Shown here: one piece after another, positions 25,971 through 33,211 of the stretch | Layout: every line of letters begins with the position of its first letter | How positions within the stretch are numbered: position 1 is the first letter of the stretch | Source: Vibrio echinoideorum | Lineage (GTDB): Bacteria > Pseudomonadota > Gammaproteobacteria > Enterobacterales > Vibrionaceae | Length of the DNA stretch: 64,000 nucleotides | Assembly (NCBI RefSeq): GCF_024347455.1 | Contig: NZ_AP025483.1 | Coordinates: forward strand, 2,170,001-2,234,000 | Direction: 5' to 3' | Program-made: the position numbers and the translations under genes | The notes under the pieces: model-generated | Told to the model about the DNA's origin: nothing | The model's database searches: none | The model's input: only the letters and a program-made list of their open reading frames with translations

Positions 25971-27134
25971 ATGTTCACTTTAATCCAAAAAGTTCTTATC
26001 ACGGCAGCTTGCTGTACAGCGACTGCTCCTTTTGCCCAAACAGCGCCAACAACAACAACAACGTCAAATGATCGAGCAAGTTACCCTGTCGTTTCGATAG
26101 ACAGCACTCAGTATAAGAATAACAACGACAACACTGTCACCGATAAGATTACAGGCTTAATGTGGCAGAAAGACTATAAAGTGTTGAGCTTTAAAGAAGC
26201 CATTGAATATGCAGAATCGGCGAATGTTGGTGGTTATAACGATTGGCGAGTCCCCAATATTAAGGAATTGTATTCACTAATATTGTTTACAGGCATCGAT
26301 GCAAGTAATCGAGATATGTATAAGGTTCCTGATGGCGCAAAGCCTTTCATTGATATCGATTCCTTTGATTTTGCTTACGGTACGAATGGAAAGCGAGTAA
26401 TTGATTCACAGTACATAACCACATCTGTTTATACCGGTAAAGTTATGGGCAAAGACAAAGCGGTCTTTGGCGTTAACTTTGCAGATGGACGAATCAAAGG
26501 GTATCCACTTGTTCACCCGCGCACCAAGCAAGATAACAAGTTTACGGTGCGTTTAGTTCGTGGAAATACCGATTACGGCAAAAACAACTTTCAAGAGAAC
26601 AACGACCAAACAGTCACTGATTTTGCAACACAACTCATGTGGGCAAAGCAAGACAGTAAAAAAGCTATGGATTGGTCAGAGGCTAAAGAGTGGATAGGCC
26701 AACTCAACACTGAGGAATACTTGGGTCATAGCGATTGGCGTTTACCTAATATTAAGGAACTTCAAACGATTGTCGATTATACCCGCTCGCCTCAAGCAAC
26801 AGATTCTGCTGCGATTAGCCCTGTATTTTCTATATCCTCAATCAAAGATGAGCAGGGAGACCTGAACTATCCTGCATTTTGGAGTAGCACCACCCATCTC
26901 CGTGTTGGACCGAAGTCTCAATCACAAGCGGCCTACTTCTGTTTCGGCGAATGCTTAGGATATATGAAGAGACCAAACTCAAAGGCTCGCACCCTACTTG
27001 ATGTACATGGCGCAGGCGCTCAACGAGCCGAGCCTAAAACAGGCAATGCGAAAGATTATCCGAATGGGCACGGGCCTCAAGGTGATGTCATTCGTATTGA
27101 AAACTACGTTCGTGCTGTTCGTGATTTATCTTAG
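25971..27134 (+). CDS. Exported DUF1566 (Lcl C-terminal) domain protein
   Basis: 387 residues with a signal peptide ending at APFAQT (around residue 23). Two DUF1566 domains are visible. The first is NTVTDKITGLMWQKDY...GGYNDWRVPNIKELYSLI and the second is QTVTDFATQLMWAKQD...YLGHSDWRLPNIKELQTIVDY. Each carries the GLMW / DWRLPxxKEL hallmark. The family is common in secreted and surface proteins and is often lectin-like in fold, but its role is unproven. AAGGAT precedes the ATG. The operon partner is the exported metallo-hydrolase. Confidence 0.88.
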   Translation: MFTLIQKVLITAACCTATAPFAQTAPTTTTTSNDRASYPVVSIDSTQYKNNNDNTVTDKITGLMWQKDYKVLSFKEAIEYAESANVGGYNDWRVPNIKELYSLILFTGIDASNRDMYKVPDGAKPFIDIDSFDFAYGTNGKRVIDSQYITTSVYTGKVMGKDKAVFGVNFADGRIKGYPLVHPRTKQDNKFTVRLVRGNTDYGKNNFQENNDQTVTDFATQLMWAKQDSKKAMDWSEAKEWIGQLNTEEYLGHSDWRLPNIKELQTIVDYTRSPQATDSAAISPVFSISSIKDEQGDLNYPAFWSSTTHLRVGPKSQSQAAYFCFGECLGYMKRPNSKARTLLDVHGAGAQRAEPKTGNAKDYPNGHGPQGDVIRIENYVRAVRDLS

Positions 27135-27246
27135 TTAGAGCTAAGGAAATACAACTCGGGAGAAGTGACTTGTTCAATTTTCTTTGAAAAATATTAAACA
27201 AAAATGGTGACGTGCACAGCAAGGCGGATCTATACCAAAGTTCGGT

Positions 27247-27282
27247 CACTTAATGGGTGGTGATATCATCACCTATTAAGTG
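27247..27282. repeat. 36-bp near-perfect palindrome
   Basis: Two 18-base arms (27247-27264 and 27265-27282) meet with no loop; 16 of 18 positions pair and the other two are G-T in RNA. It lies between convergent genes but has no T-run, so it is not a standard terminator. It could be a protein-binding site, a mobile-element end or a cruciform. Confidence 0.6.
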
Positions 27283-27325
27283 GATCAGGACACAGTGAAA
27301 GCAATCCCAAGATCTGCCCACGCAA

Positions 27326-27577
27326 TTAACGCTGCTTATACTGAGTCGGGCAATAGCCTCTCGAAACATCCGAGCTACGAAGCTTTAAATGCTTTGTTGA
27401 TCGCCCAGAAACACGTGAACGCCATAACTTGAAGCTTCCCAGCTTTAATCTGCCACGCATAAAGCGAATCACCTCAGATTCATTCAAACCAAATTGCAGT
27501 TCTATGGCTTCAAATGGCGTTCTGTCTTCCCACGCCATTTCAATAATTCTTGATTCACTCTCTTTCGATAACTTCAT
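27326..27577 (-). CDS. TIGR03643/DUF2805 family small protein
   Basis: 83 residues: ESESRIIEMAWEDRTPFEAIELQFGLNESEVIRFMRGRLKLGSFKLWRSRVSGRSTKH. This is the full-length pattern of the TIGR03643 family, which has a helix-turn-helix look (FGLNESEVIRFMR) and a basic tail; function unknown. It is preceded by AGGATGG at a slightly long distance. Single gene. Confidence 0.88.
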   Translation of the reverse strand: MKLSKESESRIIEMAWEDRTPFEAIELQFGLNESEVIRFMRGRLKLGSFKLWRSRVSGRSTKHLKLRSSDVSRGYCPTQYKQR

Positions 27578-27652
27578 TGCACACCCATCCTAGATAAACT
27601 GGATAGAAATACGCTCGTTCTCAATTTTTAGATCAAAGAGTTATCTGTTATC

Positions 27653-28186
27653 TCAAATAATAAGTGAATTGCTTTCCAACCACTCACAACGCAACAGGCC
27701 ATACTTAACGGAATCATAATACTCGTCTTGGTAAAATCGTACTTTTCTCAGTCTCGCTTCTTGTTGAAAACCCAACTTCAACGCCAGTGACATCATCCGC
27801 GGATTACCCGACCAAGTGGTCAATCCTACACGCTCTATCTGCTTGTTTTCGAATAGGTGAGAAACCCAAAGCGGAAGAGCCAGCGCAGCAATACCTTTAC
27901 CCCAATATTTAGAATCATAAATAACAACACCGGCTTCTAGCCAACGAGTTTCCTCACATTCCCAGTAACTACTCACACTTCCAACAGGCACACCGTCTAC
28001 AACCACCAACTGTAAGTCGGATCCATTGAGTAACCGTTGAAACGAGCAACTTCCAAACTCTTCTAGTGATGGAGGTGAGTATGGAAAATAAGGGCCGTTA
28101 AACTTCGTCCACTCATCGTTTGAGACAACCAGAGCATAAATAATTGCCAATTCGTTTGGCATGGCGGGCCTAATACTTACTTGCAT
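27653..28186 (-). CDS. GNAT family N-acetyltransferase (RimJ/RimL-like)
   Basis: 177 residues. The acetyl-CoA binding motif is in YWGKGIAALALPLWVSHLFE (Q/RxxGxG/A-type), followed by the VGLTTWSGNPRMMSLALKLGFQQEARLRKVRF tract typical of the RimL subgroup. It acetylates an unknown small molecule or protein N-terminus. A perfect AAGGAGA site precedes the ATG at 28186. Confidence 0.9.
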   Translation of the reverse strand: MQVSIRPAMPNELAIIYALVVSNDEWTKFNGPYFPYSPPSLEEFGSCSFQRLLNGSDLQLVVVDGVPVGSVSSYWECEETRWLEAGVVIYDSKYWGKGIAALALPLWVSHLFENKQIERVGLTTWSGNPRMMSLALKLGFQQEARLRKVRFYQDEYYDSVKYGLLRCEWLESNSLII

Positions 28187-28269
28187 TTTATCTCCTTGGT
28201 ATGGCGCTCGAATTCAGATTAATAATGATGTAACCAAATCGGATGACTACCAATCTAGCAACGAGGAAA

Positions 28270-29082
28270 TCATGGCGTTAAATAAACTTGTGCGAATTCT
28301 CTAAGCACTTTCGCATTGTTGTGGTGTTTGCTATCACCGCACTTTATGCCATCCACTCTGATATCCGGACTGGAATAAGCAGGTATAACATCTCGCTCAT
28401 AAGACATCACTGTTCCTCTATCAGCACAAATTGCGCCAAAGGAATATTGAGGAGCTGTTGGATACGTTCCAGAAATGTAACTTTCGATGCTATCAGAGTC
28501 TTTCAATAACGTTTTGTAGTCGTGATTAGCACCACTCAAATGGCCAATTTCATGCTCCATCAAGTAATCAGGACAGTTTATCGCTAAAGAAAAAAAGTAG
28601 GATGCTGAAGATGAAATACCACAATAATCAGACTTAAAACTAGAATTATAGTTAGAAAATACCATCCCTGTAAAAATGGGAACACCTTCTTCTGTAGTTT
28701 CAGGAATCGGTTCTTCCATCGATAACTTTAATAACCTCTCTGCTGCGCTCAAATCTTGAAACCAGAGGCTATCGATTACAGGCGTATAAGTCACTTTGGT
28801 GACTTTTCTCGTCATAGGAATGCAGGAGTTCTTCAACACCAGATTCGAATAGCTTTCCCATGTCGCTATTTTAGAGTCTACAAATGCTTTGGAATATTCG
28901 GCTAACACCGATTCATCAACATAAAGGTGGATCTCTGTATTCAAAACCTCGCTCTGTGCACAAGTAGGAAACTCGATGCTTTGAGCATTGGTCAATCGGC
29001 TAAAGCTCAACATTATAATCAAAACATAACCAACTAACAGGCTGAGCCTTTTGAAGAAACTCTTATTTACTTGTGTATTCAC
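28270..29082 (-). CDS. Secreted metzincin-like zinc metalloprotease candidate
   Basis: About 270 residues with a signal peptide (hydrophobic stretch then LTNAQS). The key motif is H177-E-I-G-H-L-S-G-A-N-H-D, an exact HExxHxxGxxHD metzincin signature (astacin/reprolysin/matrixin clan), preceded by a YLMEHE helix. A Met-turn candidate follows in GTVMSYERD, which strengthens the assignment. Several cysteines suggest disulfides. I prefer the GTG at 29082 because GGGAGAGG lies just before it and it starts a normal signal peptide; the ATG at 29121 has no ribosome site. I do not recognise a named family. Confidence 0.75.
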   Translation of the reverse strand: MNTQVNKSFFKRLSLLVGYVLIIMLSFSRLTNAQSIEFPTCAQSEVLNTEIHLYVDESVLAEYSKAFVDSKIATWESYSNLVLKNSCIPMTRKVTKVTYTPVIDSLWFQDLSAAERLLKLSMEEPIPETTEEGVPIFTGMVFSNYNSSFKSDYCGISSSASYFFSLAINCPDYLMEHEIGHLSGANHDYKTLLKDSDSIESYISGTYPTAPQYSFGAICADRGTVMSYERDVIPAYSSPDIRVDGIKCGDSKHHNNAKVLREFAQVYLTP

Positions 29083-29223
29083 CGCCACCCTCTCCCTAAG
29101 TTCTAAAGTTCTAAAGACCATTATAAATGCCGTGACTTAAGATTCATAAAGGTCACCCTTGCCAACATCGTCAGTGACGTATAAAAGTAACCGGCTCTAT
29201 CTATGTTTTTCAGAAAATAAAAA

Positions 29224-29244
29224 GCTCGCCAACGAGTGACGAGC
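29224..29244 (-). terminator. Terminator after the frameshifted DUF6232-like gene
   Basis: A short GC stem (gctcg / cgagc with extra pairing outside) is followed by TTTTTATTTT on the minus strand. Confidence 0.6.
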
Positions 29245-29286
29245 CTTGTTTATTATTGAACCTAACTTATTACGACACCCCGCTTA

Positions 29287-29711
29287 CTAAGAAACTTGGT
29301 CTCGTAACGTCAATTCGACGTTTTTCATGGTTTTGAACTCATCTAAAGTACAACCACGAGCTACAGACACCCAATGATCACCCGTTTCGTCTACCCCTTT
29401 AAATTCTGCACGCAACTCGTATTTTCGCCATGATACAAAAGCCAAAATGAAAGTCAGCGCAAGCATAGGCAGGCCAAACTGAGGAACAAACGCCCAAGTC
29501 GCAGCGGAGAGTACCAAAGCCAATGAAACGATATTGATAGCGTTTTCTTGAAGCCCAATTGACGAATTTCTAACTGTTTAATTTTACGCAAGCTATAAAC
29601 ATCTTTCTTAACTCGTAGTTCATTAGAACTGACAAGGAAGTCCGTTGCCTTATATGGTTTACGAAATCGCATTAAATTCGCTAACCTGTTGCGTGTTTGG
29701 TTCTTATTCAT
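29287..29711 (-). pseudogene. Frameshifted small membrane protein (DUF6232-like)
   Basis: Two overlapping minus-strand frames fit one protein. The first (29454-29711) gives MNKNQTRNRLANLMRF...SSNELRVKKDVYSLRKIKQLEIRQLG and then runs into nonsense. The second (29287-about 29560) continues LQENAINIVSLALVLSAATWAFVPQFGLPMLALTFILAFVSW...ELTLRDQVS. Restoring one base near the GGG at 29550 joins them into about 141 residues with one hydrophobic hairpin, like DUF6232 proteins. It may be a real decay event, slippage or a sequencing error. Confidence 0.7.
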
Positions 29712-30195
29712 CGCCTTTTCTCCATGTTATTTAAAGGTTAGTAAAAACTAATATAATCATGAAGTTATTAATGAACGGTGAACTTATAAATCAAGCCTAT
29801 GTTAAAATCAAGTTTCTAGGGTTAATAACATTTATCATTATTAGGGAGAGCCTTCAGTATTAATGCCTCTCACTTCAATACTTACCCGAGTCTCCGATAG
29901 CAACCAGTCCAATAAACAACCAAAGTTAGCCTACAAAACCTGCGACTTTGTAAGTATGTGTTTCGCGAAGAAGTGCATTGATTATTCAAGTTCACAAATC
30001 CCCTTGAAGCCACATCACAAAATGTTTGAGGTTTGATAAACAAACTCGAGAGCAACACGCCTTTCTATCACCATTATGTATCCATAAATAATGACCGAGG
30101 AACACATTAGCCATGACTATCGATTAAGCAATTGATCTCATAATCTGGAGTCTGTATCTTTAAGGTATGCACACGGTCACTTATGGGAAATAACA
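29712..30195. other. Gene-poor gap with one weak small frame
   Basis: The only candidate is a 57-codon plus-strand frame at 29863-30036 (begins MPLTSILTRVSDSN) behind AGGGAGAG at a long spacing. I do not recognise it. No terminator, RNA or repeat is evident. Confidence 0.3.
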
Positions 30196-30387
30196 ATGGA
30201 CAAGCTACTAACAAACGCAATGGAACAAAAACAACGCACAATTGTGACGAGTTTATTCGCAAGAAACGGATTCAAAATAGCGACAACTGATTTTGATGAT
30301 GTGACTTTTAAACGTGAAGATGTACTCGTTAATGTTCACTTCGACTTATCTTCAAATGTTGAGTCAATCTCGGTAGTAAAAAACTAG
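30196..30387 (+). CDS. Small hypothetical protein
   Basis: 63 residues (MDKLLTNAMEQKQRTIVTSLFARNG...ESISVVKN) with a plausible ribosome site (GGGAAATAACA). It is soluble, with a helix at the start and a beta-rich second half. I do not recognise the family. It is flanked by long gaps on both sides and has no obvious partner. Confidence 0.5.
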   Translation: MDKLLTNAMEQKQRTIVTSLFARNGFKIATTDFDDVTFKREDVLVNVHFDLSSNVESISVVKN

Positions 30388-30655
30388 ATATTAGATTCAG
30401 TTACTTAAATGGTGAGCTATAACAATATGACTCACCGTTTACTTATTAAATCGAGCAGTAAATACTCCGCGATTGACCTCCTCCTCTAATGATAAGCAAT
30501 ACTTATTATTGATATTCGAACCACTAGTTAGTCAGTTACCCACATCACAAATACTATGCCTCTATAAACGGAAAGTTATCGATAAGCCATCATTGAAAAA
30601 TAAAGCTTGTCACATAGTTAGGATACTTTTTTCTAAAGTAGAGAGTAAATTCAGA

Positions 30656-31396
30656 ATGAAAAAATCAGCCTTATTTGTCGCCTTAATCGCAGTATTGCTT
30701 ACCGGATGCAACAGTTCAGATAGTTCAGATTCGACCGGTGGTACAGCGCCTCATAATCCGGGCACCCCAATATTGCCACCTGGGGACGGTGATGGTTCAA
30801 CAGGTGATCAAACAGACCCTGATGAGGATACTGACTTCAATCCTTCAAAAGATCCTTTAATCATTGAAGCAGCCCAACGTTGGGGCACAACTTATGACGA
30901 AATGTATAATGCATGTCAACTTTGGACCTGCAACCTTGCAGAGGTACAAGAAAGAATCACATTTACTATAGAGCGTGAAACGCAATTATTAGAAGGCTCA
31001 GCTAAAGTGACCTTCACACTTTCTCATAACAACGCTGATTTGTGGCCTACTTACGTATTTTACAGTGATTTAATTGGAAGTACCGATATCGAAGTTGAGC
31101 ACACCTCATCAACTTTTAGTTATGTAAGCGACGATAAAATAGTAAGTGAAGGCTCTACATTACTAGGTTGGAAAACTGGGTTCGGTAGCTGGGCTACTCA
31201 AAATCCACGAGATTGTGTAGACGCATACTGTGCCCAACTCAAGACATCTTGGTTAGAAACAGGCACCTACTCTAATGCCATGGCTGTATACCGGAAAAAT
31301 GGAGAAGTTATCAATACTCAACGAGGCTACCTTAGCCAAGATGAGTTACGAGCACTCTATCCTGTATTTAGCCCAACATTTCCTGACCAATATTAA
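30656..31396 (+). CDS. Hypothetical lipoprotein
   Basis: 246 residues from the ATG at 30656. The signal MKKSALFVALIAVLLTGC ends in a lipobox, then comes a Ser/Gly/Pro/Asp-rich flexible linker (about residues 19-70) and a beta-rich domain with four cysteines (CQLWTC and DCVDAYC) that could form two disulfides. The open frame reaches 61 residues further up but the lipoprotein signal marks the true start. No family recognised. The linker and disulfides suggest an outer-membrane-attached extracytoplasmic domain. Confidence 0.72.
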   Translation: MKKSALFVALIAVLLTGCNSSDSSDSTGGTAPHNPGTPILPPGDGDGSTGDQTDPDEDTDFNPSKDPLIIEAAQRWGTTYDEMYNACQLWTCNLAEVQERITFTIERETQLLEGSAKVTFTLSHNNADLWPTYVFYSDLIGSTDIEVEHTSSTFSYVSDDKIVSEGSTLLGWKTGFGSWATQNPRDCVDAYCAQLKTSWLETGTYSNAMAVYRKNGEVINTQRGYLSQDELRALYPVFSPTFPDQY

Positions 31397-31441
31397 TGTA
31401 CGTATTCCTATTGCAATAAAAGCAGCGTAAACGTCATTATA

Positions 31442-31480
31442 AGTGAACAAGGAGCATTGCTAAGAGGCATCTTGTTCACT
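31442..31480 (+). other. Inverted repeat downstream of the hypothetical lipoprotein gene
   Basis: Ten-base arms (agtgaacaag / cttgttcact) surround a 19-base loop, 45 bases after the lipoprotein stop. No T-run follows, so termination is uncertain. Confidence 0.4.
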
Positions 31481-31627
31481 AAATACCGCAATAACGTATC
31501 AAACAAATTCGAATATCGTCTGACTAATCAATCATCAGAACGCTCAATATTTTGGGTTAGATTAGCAATTCCATCAACTTGGCTTATATTTGTAAGTAAC
31601 CTTTAAACAAAAAGTGAAGTGGTGTTT

Positions 31628-32047
31628 ATGTTCCTAACTCGGTTGATTTATGTCAGCACGCTTTGTGAAAGTTGCGATTCTAAAGCTTTGGACGATATTT
31701 TGGATATTTCCCGTGACCACAATAAGCAAAGCCATCTAACGGGGCTCCTGAGCCATAATCAAAAGTACTTTCTTCAGTGTATTGAAGGTTCAAGAGATGC
31801 GGTCAATAATACCTATAATCACATTCTCAATGACCCACGCCACAGCAACGTGACGATTCTTTATTACAAAGAAATTGATAGCCGACAGTTTGGTGATTGG
31901 TCAATGGGTGGCATTCCACAATCTAGTTTGACCGCATTATTGAATTTACAGTTTTCATCCTCTGATCAATTTAATCCATATGAAATGTCTGGGGAAAGTG
32001 CGTATCAAATGTTGTTAGAACTGAAACAGAATCTGCCTTCTGAGTAA
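31628..32047 (+). CDS. BLUF-domain blue-light photoreceptor
   Basis: 139 residues, consisting only of a BLUF (FAD-binding blue-light) domain with a short helical tail. The active-site residues expected in BLUF are visible: Tyr in LIYVSTL, Asn in the DHNKQSHLTGLL helix, Gln in FLQCIEG, and the Trp/Met of DWSMGG. It therefore should sense blue light by shifting the FAD hydrogen-bond network. There is no attached EAL or cyclase domain, so it must act through a partner protein. I start at the ATG 31628; a GTG at 31619 is the alternative. Confidence 0.9.
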   Translation: MFLTRLIYVSTLCESCDSKALDDILDISRDHNKQSHLTGLLSHNQKYFLQCIEGSRDAVNNTYNHILNDPRHSNVTILYYKEIDSRQFGDWSMGGIPQSSLTALLNLQFSSSDQFNPYEMSGESAYQMLLELKQNLPSE

Positions 32048-32091
32048 TAACTATACTAATACAAGTTCATAAATCAAAAATCCACAGAGCA

Positions 32092-32116
32092 AAAAGCCCC
32101 AATGTATGGGGCTTTT
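32092..32116. terminator. Bidirectional terminator
   Basis: A 9-bp stem (aaaagcccc / ggggctttt) with a 7-base loop lies between the convergent BLUF gene and the double-OmpA gene. Confidence 0.82.
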
Positions 32117-32139
32117 GTATATCTAATTCTAACACCAAT

Positions 32140-33138
32140 CTATTGGCTATTAGTTTGTGGCTCCTGATTGCTCTCGATGCTCATCACTTCCTGTTCGCTG
32201 TCAGAAATGGCCTGTTGCTGACTACCAGAAAGCATTTGCTGCTCCGCAGTAATACCTGACTCTTTAAATACGATAAATGCACGACGGTTTAACGCATCGG
32301 CTTGCTCTGTTCGCTCATTAATCGCTGGCTGTAACTTACCAAACGACTTCACTTCCCAAATGAACTGCTTAGGGTCGAGTTTGGTTTTGAGGTATTCAAC
32401 CACCGTTTCGGCGCGGCGCTCGGCCAACTTCTCATTATAAGAGAGCGAACCCGCTTGGTCGGTATGCCCTGCTACCATGATACTGCCTTGCAAGCCACTC
32501 AACTGAGCCGTGAAATCATCCAACTGAGTTAAGTCTCCTGGCTTAAGCACTGATTTATCAAAATCAAAGTGCGGCGTCATTGCCATGTACACCTTACGCT
32601 CTGGTTTTGGTGGTTCACAGAAAGGCATCTCTTCGTACTTTTGAGCCTCTTCAAATACGATAAATGCACGGCGGTTTTCCGCTCGGTCTTTATCAGTTTT
32701 ACCAAACAACAGAGGTTGAGTCTCACCAAGGTGTTTCACTTCCCAATCGTAATTCGTTGGATCGAGGTGCGCTGTCAAATAGTCTGCGACGGATTTAGCG
32801 CGACGCTGTGAAAGACGTTGGTTATATTCCAATGAGCCTTTGTAGTCGGTGTGACCAACAATTGTGATACGCCCTTTTAGACCTCTGATCTCTTCTACAA
32901 AGGCATCTAAGTTGATCGCATCTAAGTCGCGTATTTTGTATTTATCAAACGCAAAATGCTCTGCGATAGCAACATGCACCTCACGTTCAGGAGCCAAACA
33001 TTCACTGATTAAAAACTTAGACACATCTAAGCCAGTAAACTTGTCTCGGTTTTCCTGGCTCACGTAGGTGTCTGTTGCACAGCCAACAAGCAGCAAAGCG
33101 CTCATTACACCGCTGATTAGGCCAATTGTTATTTTCAT
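32140..33138 (-). CDS. Lipoprotein with two tandem OmpA domains
   Basis: 332 residues from the ATG at 33138 (MKITIGLISGVMSALLLVGC, lipobox ending at Cys). Two consecutive OmpA peptidoglycan-binding domains follow. The first is HFAFDKYKIRDLDAINLDAF...VGHTDYKGSLEYNQRLSQRRAKSV and the second is HFDFDKSVLKPGDLTQLDDF...AGHTDQAGSLSYNEKLAERRAETV. Both keep the Asp and Arg used to bind diaminopimelate. A Gln/Ser-rich tail ends the protein. It is the last gene of the operon with the beta-barrel protein and the giant DUF11 protein (73-base gap). Double OmpA domains are uncommon and suggest firm wall anchoring. Confidence 0.88.
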   Translation of the reverse strand: MKITIGLISGVMSALLLVGCATDTYVSQENRDKFTGLDVSKFLISECLAPEREVHVAIAEHFAFDKYKIRDLDAINLDAFVEEIRGLKGRITIVGHTDYKGSLEYNQRLSQRRAKSVADYLTAHLDPTNYDWEVKHLGETQPLLFGKTDKDRAENRRAFIVFEEAQKYEEMPFCEPPKPERKVYMAMTPHFDFDKSVLKPGDLTQLDDFTAQLSGLQGSIMVAGHTDQAGSLSYNEKLAERRAETVVEYLKTKLDPKQFIWEVKSFGKLQPAINERTEQADALNRRAFIVFKESGITAEQQMLSGSQQQAISDSEQEVMSIESNQEPQTNSQ

Positions 33139-33174
33139 CTTACTTTTCGTTCTCAACTTACTTTTCGTTTTCAA
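33139..33174 (-). repeat. 18-bp tandem duplication upstream of the double-OmpA gene
   Basis: Two nearly identical 18-base copies (16 of 18 matching; core aacgaaaagtaag) lie directly before the chosen ATG at 33138. They are in frame, and a TTG at their far end would add KTKSKLRTKSKM to the protein. A recent duplication is likely. Confidence 0.6.
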
Positions 33175-33211
33175 TTTTTAAGTCTCTACTTTCACCCTCT
33201 TGGGGGCTGGC

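Noticed and set aside
21213..28186. Run of small unrelated genes as superintegron cassettes
   Set aside because: No attC/VCR-type repeats are visible between the genes, gaps are irregular and the orientation changes. An accessory region is more likely than an integron array.
29863..30036. 57-codon plus-strand frame starting MPLTSILTRVSDSN
   Set aside because: The ribosome site is too far from the ATG, no family is recognised and the region is otherwise non-coding; kept only as a note.
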